Positions 49,345-57,602 of a DNA stretch of 64,000 nucleotides are shown here, piece after piece. Each line of letters begins with the position of its first letter. The first letter of the stretch is position 1. Source of the DNA: Oscillospiraceae bacterium (lineage in GTDB: Bacteria; Bacillota; Clostridia; Oscillospirales; Ruminococcaceae); the NCBI GenBank assembly GCA_016298065.1, contig JAEDDN010000001.1:124001-188000 (forward strand). The letters are read 5' to 3'. Below the pieces are notes generated by a model that saw only the letters and a list, made by a program, of their open reading frames with translations, searched no databases and had not been told where the DNA came from. A program made the position numbers and the translations under genes.

Positions 49345-49464
49345 TTAGCATCCGCAACCGTTGTTGCAGCCACAATCGCCATTTGAACCATTCCAGCCGC
49401 CGCAGCAAACTAAGAGTAAGATAATGATAAGTATCCAGCTGCAGTTTCCGTTGTTATTACACAT
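49345..49464 (-). CDS. 39-residue Cys/Gly-rich membrane peptide (chorion class high-cysteine HCB-type)
   Basis: Translating the minus strand from ATG 49464 gives MCNNNGNCSWILIIILLLVC, then CGGWNGSNGDCGCNNGCGC, and a TAA. GGAGT lies 8 bases before the ATG. It has a short hydrophobic helix (WILIIILLLVCC) flanked by Asn/Gly/Cys-rich ends with eight cysteines. This resembles the tiny proteins labelled chorion class high-cysteine HCB protein 13 in Clostridia, whose function is unknown. It is too short for usual ORF cutoffs. It has its own terminator and structured leader. Confidence 0.75.
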   Translation of the reverse strand: MCNNNGNCSWILIIILLLVCCGGWNGSNGDCGCNNGCGC

Positions 49465-49499
49465 AATAATACTCCGTTTCTCCAGGACACCGAAAAATT

Positions 49500-49581
49500 T
49501 AATAACACCTTAATTACCGTCACTGGTGAATAATCAAGGTAGCTTTAAAAGCCCGAAAGCTTTTTAAGCTAACAGTTATTA
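49500..49581 (-). promoter_or_regulatory. Three-way-junction RNA leader upstream of the Cys-rich peptide gene
   Basis: On the minus strand, closing helix P1 TAATAAC/GTTATTA (7 bp) encloses two hairpins. P2 is AGCTTAAAAAGC-TTTCGG-GCTTTTAAAGCT (11 of 12 paired). P3 is ACCTTGATTA-N14-TAATTAAGGT (9 of 10 paired). Junction strands are 4, 0 and 0 nt. It ends 35 bases before the ATG. No T-run follows, so translational control or mRNA stabilisation is more likely than attenuation. It is not a riboswitch class I recognise. Confidence 0.5.
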
Positions 49582-49706
49582 CACCTTATACTATGTCGGT
49601 ATTTATTTTTGTGTTACAAAAACTGCATTCAAAAAACTTATATTTAAAAAACAAGTAATGTTCATAATTAAGTAACAAATTATTAAGAAAATTGACCTTT
49701 TTAGAC

Positions 49707-49736
49707 CTTGACTTTATTTGACTTTTAATTTACAAT
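49707..49736 (+). promoter_or_regulatory. ctsR operon promoter overlapped by a CtsR box
   Basis: TTGACT (49708-49713), 17 bases, TACAAT (49731-49736). The -35 lies within TTGACT-TTA-TTTGACT, i.e. on the other strand AGTCAAA-TAA-AGTCAA, matching the CtsR heptad repeat RGTCAAA-N3-RGTCAAA. Further GGTCAA words at 49692-49697 (reverse) and AGGTCAAA at 49755-49762 may add sites. The operon is thus autorepressed and heat-induced. Confidence 0.8.
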
Positions 49737-49775
49737 AATATTAAAGGTTAGGAAAGGTCAAAAGAGGTGAGCAAA

Positions 49776-50228
49776 ATGAAAATCACAGATTTAATAGCTA
49801 TTCATATAAATAAAATGCTCGAAGAGGACGGAGGCGAGGTAAAAATTCAGCGTAATGAGTTGGCAAATGCCTTGGGATGTGTGCCGAGTCAGATAAACTA
49901 CGTTATAGCAAACAGATTTACCGCCGAGCAGGGATATTTGGTAGAAAGCCGACGAGGCGGCGGAGGTTATATAAAAATAATAAAGCTTAACTATTCAAAT
50001 AAAGAGGCTATTTTCCACGTTATAAATTCTATAGGCCGATTTATTGACGAGTATTCGGCGAGAATAATTTTACAAAACCTGACTTACGACAAAATTTTAT
50101 CACCGTCAGAGAGTAAGATTATTATGTCGGCGCTGTCTGATGCAAATTTCAGAGGACTTAACGATGATTTAAAACAGGCGATAAGAGCAAATCTTTTAAA
50201 GGTTATGCTTTTAAGTACCATAGAATAA
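49776..50228 (+). CDS. ctsR: Class III stress gene repressor CtsR
   Basis: A 150-residue repressor of clp genes. The N-terminal winged helix (ITDLIAIHINKMLEEDGGEVKIQRNELANALGCVPSQINYVIANRFTAEQGYLVESRRGGGGYIKI) includes the Gly-rich heat-sensing wing; the C-terminal dimerisation helices are the McsB-targeted part. GAGGTG precedes ATG 49776; GTG 49767 overlaps this SD. It is the first gene of ctsR-mcsA-mcsB-clpC. Confidence 0.95.
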   Translation: MKITDLIAIHINKMLEEDGGEVKIQRNELANALGCVPSQINYVIANRFTAEQGYLVESRRGGGGYIKIIKLNYSNKEAIFHVINSIGRFIDEYSARIILQNLTYDKILSPSESKIIMSALSDANFRGLNDDLKQAIRANLLKVMLLSTIE

Positions 50229-50243
50229 AAGGAGAGATAGGTT

Positions 50244-50783
50244 ATGTTATGTGAAAAATGCAAAAAGAATAATGCTACATCTATTTTCAAACAGACAATC
50301 AACGGCAAAAGCACAACCTTACATCTGTGTTCGGAATGTGCAAGCTCGATTTTGAATACAAATTTATTTTCCGATTTCGGTATAAATAACTTTTTCGGTT
50401 CGGGAGCAGGTCTTTTTAAGGGCACAGATAAAAGATGCGCTAAATGCAATACCGGTTTAGACGAGATAACAAAGGGTATAATCGGCTGCGACGAATGTTA
50501 CAGCACCTTTGCAGACGAGCTTTTTGGCACAATAGAGCAAATGCACGGCAAGTCAACTCATATAGGTAAAAGACCGAAAAATATCTTAAACAGCTCTTTA
50601 ACCTACGTTGAGGATAATAACTCCGAAATTCAAAAACCAAAAGAGGAAAATACAAAACTCGATGAGTTAGCAGAAAACAAAGCTTTACTCAAAAAGCTTA
50701 TCGAAAACGAGGAGTTTGAAAAGGCAGCCGAGATACGAGACAAGATAAAAGAGCTTGAAGGCGGAGGACAAAAAGATGACTAA
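50244..50783 (+). CDS. mcsA: McsA, zinc-finger activator of the McsB arginine kinase
   Basis: A 179-residue protein with two CxxC pairs near the N terminus (CEKC at 3-6, CSEC about 29-32), two more in CAKC and CDEC (about 66-83), and a C-terminal UVR motif (ALLKKLIENEEFEKAAEIRDKIKEL). It stimulates McsB and holds zinc/heavy metals. It overlaps mcsB by 8 bases. Confidence 0.94.
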   Translation: MLCEKCKKNNATSIFKQTINGKSTTLHLCSECASSILNTNLFSDFGINNFFGSGAGLFKGTDKRCAKCNTGLDEITKGIIGCDECYSTFADELFGTIEQMHGKSTHIGKRPKNILNSSLTYVEDNNSEIQKPKEENTKLDELAENKALLKKLIENEEFEKAAEIRDKIKELEGGGQKDD

Positions 50784-51798
50784 ATGGTACCAGACACAAG
50801 GAGAATATTCAGACATAGTTTTAAGCAGCAGAATAAGGCTTGCAAGAAATATAAAGAATATTCCGTTTAATAATAAGCTTACCTCCGAACAGCGAAAACA
50901 GATAAATAAATCGGTAAAGCAAGCGCTTGCTAACATAAACTTGGGCGATAATAAACTTAAATTTATAGATATGTCGTCGCTTAGCGATTTTGAAAGGTAT
51001 GAACTCGTTGAAAAACATTCAATAAGTATAGAATTTGCCAAAAATCCCAAGGACAGAATGCTTGTGCTCTCAGAGGATTTGGGAATAAGTATTATGGTAA
51101 ACGAGGAGGATCACATAAGAATACAGGTTTTAAACAGCGGGCTTGAGCTTAATAAGGCTTATGAAATCTGCAATATGCTCGACGATGTTATAAACGAAGT
51201 TTTACCTTATGCATATGATGAAAAGTTAGGTTACTTAACAAGTTGTCCTTCAAACTTAGGCACAGGGCTTAGAGCGTCGGTTATGTTACACTTGCCGGGG
51301 CTTGAAAGTACAGGTCTTATTTCAAGGCTAAGCTCTGCCGTATCAAAATTAGGTCTTACCATAAGAGGAACCTACGGCGAGGGCAGTAAGGTTTTAGGCT
51401 CGGTTTATCAGCTTTCAAATCAGATAACGCTCGGCATTACCGAAAAATCCGCTATAGAAAATCTGCAAAACGTAGTTATGCAGGTAATTGAAAGCGAAAA
51501 AAGAGCGCAAGAGATGCTTGCAAAGGACAAAACAGCCTTGGAGGACAAAGTGTACAGAAGCTTAGGAACATTAAAATATGCACGGGTAATGTCAAGTAAG
51601 GAGCTTGTAGAAAACATCTCTAATGTAAGGCTCGGCGTTTGTATGGGCATAATCAAAGATGTGCCGATAAATATATTAAACGAGCTTACAATGACCACCG
51701 GCACAGCAGGTATCTGCGCTATGGAAAACAAAGAGCTTTCACCTGCACAGAGGGATTTAATAAGGGCAAAAACAGTAAGAGAAAAATTAAACGGTTAA
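50776..51798 (+). CDS. mcsB: Protein arginine kinase McsB
   Basis: A 340-residue phosphagen-kinase-fold enzyme marking proteins with phospho-arginine for ClpCP. DIVLSSRIRLARNIKNIPF, SCPSNLGTGLRASVMLHLPGL (catalytic loop) and IRGTYGEGSKVLGSVYQLSNQITLG are the kinase signatures. The C-terminal part RDLIRAKTVREKL fits the phospho-Arg-binding region. ATG 50776 follows GGAGG within mcsA; the in-frame upstream extension to 50755 precedes that SD. Confidence 0.95.
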   Translation: MTKWYQTQGEYSDIVLSSRIRLARNIKNIPFNNKLTSEQRKQINKSVKQALANINLGDNKLKFIDMSSLSDFERYELVEKHSISIEFAKNPKDRMLVLSEDLGISIMVNEEDHIRIQVLNSGLELNKAYEICNMLDDVINEVLPYAYDEKLGYLTSCPSNLGTGLRASVMLHLPGLESTGLISRLSSAVSKLGLTIRGTYGEGSKVLGSVYQLSNQITLGITEKSAIENLQNVVMQVIESEKRAQEMLAKDKTALEDKVYRSLGTLKYARVMSSKELVENISNVRLGVCMGIIKDVPINILNELTMTTGTAGICAMENKELSPAQRDLIRAKTVREKLNG

Positions 51799-51828
51799 AT
51801 CTATCTATATTAAGAGAGGAGAATAGAT

Positions 51829-54291
51829 ATGTATATGTTTAACGGATTTACTCAAAAGGCAAACGAAGCTATAAACGACGCTATTATTACTGCGTCGCAG
51901 TTAGGACATACCTTTATAGGTACAGAGCATTTGCTGGTAGGGCTTATGGCAGACGATAGCTTTGTTTCGGCTATGCTCCTTGAAAAAAAGGGAGTTACAA
52001 GAGAGGAAATTATAAATAAACTAAAGCAAAACATAGGTCAGGGCGAAAAGTCAAATTTAACACCCAACCAGCTTACTCCGAGGGCAAAAAGAGTTTTGGA
52101 AAGAGCCGTTTATGAGGCAAGAAACTTAGGTCACGGCTATGTGGGAACAGAGCACATATTACTTGCAATTTTAATTCAACAGGACGGCTATGCCGCAATG
52201 TTTTTAAATGAGTGCGGAGTTGACTGCAAGGATTTATATAACGAAACCGTGCGTGAGATTATGGGAAACTCAAGTCTTGCCGATAATTATGCCGAAAATA
52301 TGTACCCGCATTCACAGGGTACTTCTAAAACAGGCGACGGCAGTACAAAAAATTTGCTTAAGTACGGTAAAGACTTAACCTCGCTTGCAAAGGATAATAA
52401 AATCGACCCCGTAATCGGCAGACAAACCGAAATTGACAGGGTAATTCAGATTCTTTCCAGAAGAACTAAAAATAACCCTTGTCTTATAGGTGAACCGGGC
52501 GTAGGTAAAACCGCTATCGCAGAGGGCTTGGCTCAAAAGATACAAAAAGGCGAGGTACCGGAAATACTTAAAAATAAGAGAATAATCGCCCTTGATTTAA
52601 CCTCAATGCTCGCAGGCGCAAAATACAGAGGCGACTTTGAGGAAAGGATAAAGGACTGTATTGACGAGGTGACAAAAAGCTCCAACATAATACTGTTTAT
52701 TGATGAAATTCATAACATTATCGGAGCAGGTGCCGCCGAAGGAGCAATAGACGCCGCAAATATATTAAAGCCACAGCTTGCAAGAGGAGATATACAGGTT
52801 ATAGGCGCTACCACCTTAGACGAATATAGAAAATATATCGAAAAGGATTCGGCATTAGAGCGTCGTTTCCAGCCTGTTACCGTTGACGAGCCGAGCAAGG
52901 AGGACGCAGAAAAAATACTCTTTGGCTTAAGAGATAAATACGAAGCACACCATAACGTAAAAATAACCGACGAAGCTATAAAAGCGGCAGTTGACTTGTC
53001 ATCAAGATATATAAACGATAGATTTTTACCCGATAAGGCAATCGACCTTATAGACGAAGCTGCCGCTAAGGTAAGATTAAAGGCATATACCGCACCAAAC
53101 GACGTTAAGGATTTAGAGGATAAGCTAAAGGTTTTGGCACAGGAAAAGGCCGCAGCAGTTAATGCACAGGACTTTGAGCTTGCCGCAAAATATCGTGACG
53201 AGGAAAAGGAACTAACCGAACAGCTCGAAAAGCAAAAGCTTCAGTGGACAGAAAAAACCGCAGGTATTACAAGCGAGGTTTTACCTTTGGATATAGCCGA
53301 TATAGTTTCTAACTGGACAGGTGTACCTGTAACCCAGCTTACCGAAGAGGAAAGTGAGCGTCTTTTAAAATTAGAGGAAATTATGCACAACAGGGTAGTA
53401 GGACAAGACGAAGCCGTAAGTGCAGTCAGCAAGGCAATAAGAAGGGGCAGAGTAGGCTTAAAGGACCCAAACAGACCTATGGGCTCGTTTTTGTTCTTAG
53501 GTCCTACAGGCGTAGGTAAAACCGAGCTTTGTAAAACCTTAGCCGAAGCACTTTTCGGCGAGGAGGACGCAATGATACGCCTTGATATGTCGGAATATAT
53601 GGAAAAGCACTCCGTTTCGAGAATGGTAGGCTCGCCTCCGGGATATGTAGGCTTTGACGAGGGCGGTCAACTAACCGAAAAAATCAGAAGAAAGCCTTAT
53701 TCGGTAGTCTTGTTCGACGAAGTGGAAAAAGCTCACCCTGACGTATTTAACCTTTTGCTTCAAATACTTGAGGACGGTATACTCACCGATTCACAGGGCA
53801 GAAAAGTTGACTTTAAAAACACCGTTATAATTATGACCTCAAATATCGGCGCAAGACTTATCGACGAGCATAAGAGCGTGGGATTTAGTACCGACGATAA
53901 TAAAAAGTCGTCCGACGAGGAAAACAGAAGCATTATAATGGGTGAATTAAAGCGTTACTTCCGCCCGGAGCTTTTAAACAGAATTGACGACATTATCATA
54001 TTCCATAAATTAAGTCAAGAGGACATAAAGCTAATCGCAGGTAAAATGTTAGCTAACCTTCAAAACAGACTTAATGACCTTGATATAAACATTACCTTTA
54101 CCGACAACGCTATTGAAAAAATAAGCAAGATAGGCTTTGACGAGGTTTACGGCGCAAGACCGCTAAGACGTGCTATCACTTCACAGATAGAGGATAAAAT
54201 CTCCGAGCTTATGTTAGAGGGCAAGATAAATAAAAATGATAATGTTACGGTAGATGTAAAAGACGACGAATTTGAGTTTGTGACAAAATAA
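51829..54291 (+). CDS. clpC: ATP-dependent Clp protease ATPase ClpC
   Basis: An 820-residue Hsp100 unfoldase. Two N-terminal Clp repeats (FTQKANEAINDAIITASQLGHTFIGTEHLLVGL and RVLERAVYEARNLGHGYVGTEHILLAIL) form the substrate/McsB-binding domain. AAA-1 has GEPGVGKTA and LFIDEIHNIIGAG; the middle region carries a UVR-type coiled coil (DFELAAKYRDEEKELTEQLE). AAA-2 has GPTGVGKTE and VVLFDEVEKAHPDV. It feeds ClpP (not in window). ATG 51829 or 51835; SD GAGGAGA. Confidence 0.97.
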   Translation: MYMFNGFTQKANEAINDAIITASQLGHTFIGTEHLLVGLMADDSFVSAMLLEKKGVTREEIINKLKQNIGQGEKSNLTPNQLTPRAKRVLERAVYEARNLGHGYVGTEHILLAILIQQDGYAAMFLNECGVDCKDLYNETVREIMGNSSLADNYAENMYPHSQGTSKTGDGSTKNLLKYGKDLTSLAKDNKIDPVIGRQTEIDRVIQILSRRTKNNPCLIGEPGVGKTAIAEGLAQKIQKGEVPEILKNKRIIALDLTSMLAGAKYRGDFEERIKDCIDEVTKSSNIILFIDEIHNIIGAGAAEGAIDAANILKPQLARGDIQVIGATTLDEYRKYIEKDSALERRFQPVTVDEPSKEDAEKILFGLRDKYEAHHNVKITDEAIKAAVDLSSRYINDRFLPDKAIDLIDEAAAKVRLKAYTAPNDVKDLEDKLKVLAQEKAAAVNAQDFELAAKYRDEEKELTEQLEKQKLQWTEKTAGITSEVLPLDIADIVSNWTGVPVTQLTEEESERLLKLEEIMHNRVVGQDEAVSAVSKAIRRGRVGLKDPNRPMGSFLFLGPTGVGKTELCKTLAEALFGEEDAMIRLDMSEYMEKHSVSRMVGSPPGYVGFDEGGQLTEKIRRKPYSVVLFDEVEKAHPDVFNLLLQILEDGILTDSQGRKVDFKNTVIIMTSNIGARLIDEHKSVGFSTDDNKKSSDEENRSIIMGELKRYFRPELLNRIDDIIIFHKLSQEDIKLIAGKMLANLQNRLNDLDINITFTDNAIEKISKIGFDEVYGARPLRRAITSQIEDKISELMLEGKINKNDNVTVDVKDDEFEFVTK

Positions 54292-54294
54292 TTT

Positions 54295-54335
54295 ATTCCC
54301 CTTATCGCATTTTTGGCGATAAGGGGAATTTTCCT
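54295..54335 (+). terminator. Rho-independent terminator of ctsR-clpC operon
   Basis: ATTCCCCTTATCGC and GCGATAAGGGGAAT, a perfect 14-bp stem with 7-base loop, followed by TTTCCTTGTTT. Confidence 0.9.
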
Positions 54336-54425
54336 TGTTTAAGGCTTTGTTAAGTGATTGATGTTTGCATATTCTTTTGTTTATTACAAACAATATATAA
54401 AACTTTATCGTTAAGAGGAAAATAT

Positions 54426-55160
54426 ATGTTTGATGAAAGAAACCCAAATGAAACCGAAATACAAAAAGACGACAATTCTTTAGAACAAGCTGAGCTTAAC
54501 AGAGAAAATATAAAAGACTTCGGCTGTATAAGAACTACAGGCGAGCGAATAATTCACTGCCTTACTATTATCGGACAGGTAGAGGGGCATTATATACTTC
54601 CGCCTCAAAATAAAACCACAAAATATGAGCATGTAATACCTCAGCTTGTCGCCATAGAAGAGGATAAGGATATCGAAGGTCTTATAATAATGATAAATAC
54701 CGTCGGCGGTGACGTTGAGGCGGGTCTTGCGATAGCCGAGCTTATTGCAGGTATGAAAAAGCCGACTGTTTCTCTCGTATTAGGCGGCGGTCATTCAATA
54801 GGCGTACCGCTTGCAGTAAGCGCAAAACGTTCTTTTATAGTGCCGTCCGCTACAATGACAATTCACCCTGTCAGAATGAGCGGACTTGTTTTGGGCGTGC
54901 CTCAAACCTTTTCTTATTTTGAAAAAATGCAGGACAGAATAGTGCAGTTTGTGGAAAATAACTCTAAAATTACAAAAGAGCGTTTTATCGAGCTTATGAT
55001 GAAAACGGGGGAGCTTGCTATGGACGTGGGTACTGTGATAAACGGAATAGACGCAGTAAATGAAGGGCTTATCGACTCGCTCGGCGGACTTTCAGACGCT
55101 ATAGAGTGTTTATATGGACTTATAGACGACAAAAGAGCTATAAAGGAAAGGGAAAACTAA
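54426..55160 (+). CDS. tepA: ClpP-fold serine peptidase TepA/YmfB family
   Basis: A 244-residue protein of the ClpP/crotonase superfamily. GLIIMINTVGGDVEAGLAIAELI is the ClpP-like sheet/helix, catalytic Ser 124 sits in LGGGHSIGVPLAVSA, and His 147 is in ATMTIHPVRM. The N-terminal about 35 residues are acidic and poorly conserved. Bacillus TepA was linked to protein export and, in newer work, to degradation of small acid-soluble spore proteins after germination. ATG 54426 follows AGAGGAAA; the frame to 54354 has no SD. The stop overlaps the ylzJ ATG. Confidence 0.92.
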   Translation: MFDERNPNETEIQKDDNSLEQAELNRENIKDFGCIRTTGERIIHCLTIIGQVEGHYILPPQNKTTKYEHVIPQLVAIEEDKDIEGLIIMINTVGGDVEAGLAIAELIAGMKKPTVSLVLGGGHSIGVPLAVSAKRSFIVPSATMTIHPVRMSGLVLGVPQTFSYFEKMQDRIVQFVENNSKITKERFIELMMKTGELAMDVGTVINGIDAVNEGLIDSLGGLSDAIECLYGLIDDKRAIKEREN

Positions 55161-55354
55161 TGCTTTATACAATAGTTGATATAGACGAGATATTTAACTG
55201 TGATAAAAATTATGAATATTATTACAAAAAGGTTGATAATTGTATACTGCAGGGTGTAAAATGTAATAAGATAACTACAATTAACAGGATTATTTCCACA
55301 AATCCTAAGGATTATTTAAACCCCGACTATTCGTTGGGGAACAGACTTTTTTAA
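55160..55354 (+). CDS. ylzJ: YlzJ-like small protein
   Basis: A 64-residue protein starting on the ATG that overlaps the tepA TAA. MLYTIVDIDEIFNCDKNYEY and the C-terminal NPKDYLNPDYSLGNRLF fit the YlzJ family, which also follows tepA in Bacillus. Function unknown; conserved coupling suggests a TepA-related role. Confidence 0.82.
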   Translation: MLYTIVDIDEIFNCDKNYEYYYKKVDNCILQGVKCNKITTINRIISTNPKDYLNPDYSLGNRLF

Positions 55355-55381
55355 ACTAAGGCTATTTTGGAGGATTATTTT

Positions 55382-56254
55382 ATGTCAATTTTAGAAGCGT
55401 TTATTCAGGCGGTAATTCAGGGGCTTACCGAGTTTTTGCCTGTTTCCAGTTCGGGACATTTATCGCTGTTTCAGCACTTTACGGGGCTTAGCGGAGAAAG
55501 CGGTATAATGTTTTCGATTATTTTACATATCGGTACTTTGGTTGCCGTTGTCGGCGCATTTTATAAGCTTATTTGGGCTTTGATAAAAGAATTTTTTGTT
55601 ATGCTAAAGGATATTTTTACAGGTAAATTCTCCTTTAAGAATATGAATCCCGAAAGAAATATGATTATAATGATAATCGTAGCACTTTTGCCTTTGGTAG
55701 TATTTTATCTTTTGCTGGGCGACGTTTATAAGGCTGTAGCCTCCGATAATGACATTATAGTTGAGGGCTGTTGCTTTTTGATTACCGCTTTGCTTTTGTT
55801 TGTTGCCGACAGACGTTTAAACGGCAAAAAAACAAAGGGCGATATTACCGCAAAGGACGCTTTAATTATCGGTACCTTGCAGGGTATAGCTCCGCTTCCG
55901 GGCGTATCACGTTCAGGTTCTACCATTTCCGCAGGACTTATGCGTGGACTTGACAAGGCTACAGCCGTTGCGTTTTCCTTTATTTTAGGTATACCTGCTA
56001 TTCTCGGCGGAAGCGTTATGGAACTAAAGGAAGTTACTCCTGCCGATTTAAACCTCTCTATACCTGTAATAATTGTGGGCCTTGTGGTGTCTGCCGTAGT
56101 CGGCTTTTTATCAATAAAAATGGTTCAGTGGCTTTTAAATTCCGATAAGTTTAAGATTTTTATGATATACACTTTTATTTTAGGCGTAGTTGTGCTTACA
56201 GTAGGAATTATAGAGCTTGTTTCGGGTCAAAGCATAGTAACTCTTCTATTTTAG
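55382..56254 (+). CDS. uppP: Undecaprenyl-diphosphatase
   Basis: A 290-residue membrane enzyme (BacA family) recycling undecaprenyl pyrophosphate for cell-wall synthesis, conferring bacitracin tolerance. EAFIQAVIQGLTEFLPVSSSGHLSL contains the (E/Q)xxxE motif and PVSSSGH. GTLQGIAPLPGVSRSGSTISAGLMRGL contains the second Glu-like/PGxSRSG motif. Eight hydrophobic segments are visible. ATG 55382 after GGAGG; TTG 55367 lies at the SD and is not used. Confidence 0.96.
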   Translation: MSILEAFIQAVIQGLTEFLPVSSSGHLSLFQHFTGLSGESGIMFSIILHIGTLVAVVGAFYKLIWALIKEFFVMLKDIFTGKFSFKNMNPERNMIIMIIVALLPLVVFYLLLGDVYKAVASDNDIIVEGCCFLITALLLFVADRRLNGKKTKGDITAKDALIIGTLQGIAPLPGVSRSGSTISAGLMRGLDKATAVAFSFILGIPAILGGSVMELKEVTPADLNLSIPVIIVGLVVSAVVGFLSIKMVQWLLNSDKFKIFMIYTFILGVVVLTVGIIELVSGQSIVTLLF

Positions 56255-56286
56255 ATAAAACATAAGCTTTCGAAAGGAATTTTAAA

Positions 56287-56811
56287 ATGGACGGACTTAT
56301 ACATATTTATTGCGGTGACGGCAAGGGCAAGACTACTGCGGCAGTAGGCTTGGGCGTAAGAGCTGCGGGTTGCGGAATGAAGGTTTTAATGCTGCAGTTT
56401 CTTAAAAACCCAATATCAAGCGAGTTTATTGCATTAAAAAATATCCCTGAAATAACGGTGGTAAACTGTAATTTAAACTCTAAATTTACCTTCCAGATGA
56501 ATAAAGATGAGCTCAAGGCACTTTGTAAAGCAAATAATGAAATGCTAAATGACGCAATAAAAAGTATAGATGACGGTAAGTACGATATGCTTATTCTTGA
56601 CGAGGTGCTTGACGCTTATAATATTGAGGTAATTGATAAAAATGCCCTTGAGGAATTTATAAAAAATAAGCCGAAAAGCTTAGAGCTTGTTTTAACAGGT
56701 CGCAATCCGTCCGAAACTATGAAAGAGTGCGCCGATTATATCTCTTTTATAGAAAAGAAAAAGCACCCGTTTGACAAAGGAATATCGGCAAGAAAAGGCA
56801 TCGAGCTTTAA
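56287..56811 (+). CDS. cobO: Cob(I)alamin adenosyltransferase (CobA/CobO type)
   Basis: A 174-residue P-loop enzyme attaching adenosyl to cob(I)alamin. IYCGDGKGKTTAAVGLGVRAAGCG (8-31) is the reversed-type P-loop signature of the family, MLILDEVLDAYNIEVID carries the Walker B, and LVLTGRNPSETMKECADYISFIEKKKHPFDKGISARKGIEL is the diagnostic C terminus. It is slightly short at the N terminus compared with E. coli BtuR. There are no other cobalamin genes nearby. Confidence 0.93.
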   Translation: MDGLIHIYCGDGKGKTTAAVGLGVRAAGCGMKVLMLQFLKNPISSEFIALKNIPEITVVNCNLNSKFTFQMNKDELKALCKANNEMLNDAIKSIDDGKYDMLILDEVLDAYNIEVIDKNALEEFIKNKPKSLELVLTGRNPSETMKECADYISFIEKKKHPFDKGISARKGIEL

Positions 56812-56826
56812 ACGGAGGAAACAAAA

Positions 56827-57318
56827 GTGTCAGACAATATGTTTGATAAAATAATAAGTGCTTTTCCAATTAACACTAAAAGGCGAAAGCTTATTATAAT
56901 TATAGCCGAATATATGCCTTTAGCGGTGTTTGCGGTATATGTAGCAGTGGCTTTATTTTTAATGTTTACAAAGGATACTCTGCTTTTAAGATTTATTATT
57001 ATACCCTTGGCAGTGCTTATTTTTAATACCGTATTACGTCAAATCGTAAACAGAAAAAGACCTTTTGAAAAATATAACTTTACGCCCTTAATAGATAAAA
57101 AAGGCGGTAAATCTTTTCCCAGTAACCATACTGCCAGCGCATTTGTTATAGCCTTAGCTTGTATGCAGGTGAATATGTTACTTGGGATTATAATGCTTAT
57201 TGTTGCCGTTATAATAGCCACCTCAAGACTTTTGGTCGGCGTTCACTATATAAGCGACGTTTTTTTAGCGGCTTTAATAGGCATAATCGGCGGAATAATA
57301 GGTTTTATAATAATATAA
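56827..57318 (+). CDS. PAP2 family membrane phosphatase
   Basis: A 163-residue integral membrane phosphatase. The three active-site motifs are present: IVNRKRPF (K-x6-RP type), SFPSNHTAS and SRLLVGVHYISDV. Four to five helices. Likely acts on phosphatidic acid, PGP or undecaprenyl pyrophosphate; with uppP two genes upstream a lipid carrier role is plausible but unproven. GTG 56827 follows GGAGG. Confidence 0.9.
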   Translation: MSDNMFDKIISAFPINTKRRKLIIIIAEYMPLAVFAVYVAVALFLMFTKDTLLLRFIIIPLAVLIFNTVLRQIVNRKRPFEKYNFTPLIDKKGGKSFPSNHTASAFVIALACMQVNMLLGIIMLIVAVIIATSRLLVGVHYISDVFLAALIGIIGGIIGFIII

Positions 57319-57379
57319 ATATAAAAAAATTCTTGCATTTATATTTATAATGTTGTATAATATATTTCGTTAAATATAT

Positions 57380-57455
57380 TGGGCTATGGCCAAGTGGTAA
57401 GGCGATAGATTCTGACTCTATTATTCCGAAGGTTCGAATCCTTCTAGCCCAGCCA
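57380..57455 (+). tRNA. tRNA-Gln, anticodon CTG
   Basis: Acceptor TGGGCTA/TAGCCCA, discriminator G and an encoded CCA (57453-57455). D-arm GGCCAAGTGGTAAGGC; anticodon stem ATAGA/TCTAT with loop TTCTGAC (anticodon CTG, codon CAG); T-arm AGGTTCGAATCCT. 73-nt body. Confidence 0.96.
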
Positions 57456-57456
57456 A

Positions 57457-57493
57457 AAATCCTGTGAATTTTATTTACAGGATTTTTAATTTT
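57457..57493 (+). terminator. Terminator of tRNA-Gln
   Basis: AAAATCCTGT...ACAGGATTTT stem with an about 15-base loop, then TTAATTTT. Confidence 0.8.
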
Positions 57494-57496
57494 CGG

Positions 57497-57598
57497 TCGG
57501 TTATCTTTGGCGGTTAATGATAATCACCGAATACAAATTGCCCCAAAAGGCAAAATAATAAGCGGTGCATCTTTTTTGGAGCACCAGCAAGGAGAAAT
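57497..57598 (+). promoter_or_regulatory. Hairpin-rich leader of the ECF S-component gene
   Basis: Contains CGGT...CACCG (about 57511-57529), TTGCC-CCAAAA-GGCAA (57538-57553) and GGTGC-N12-GCACC (57564-57585), the last ending 5 bases before the SD AAGGAG. It matches no known vitamin riboswitch motif that I can recognise (TPP, FMN, THF, preQ1 and cobalamin cores are absent). Confidence 0.35.
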
Positions 57599-57602
57599 TA
57601 TT

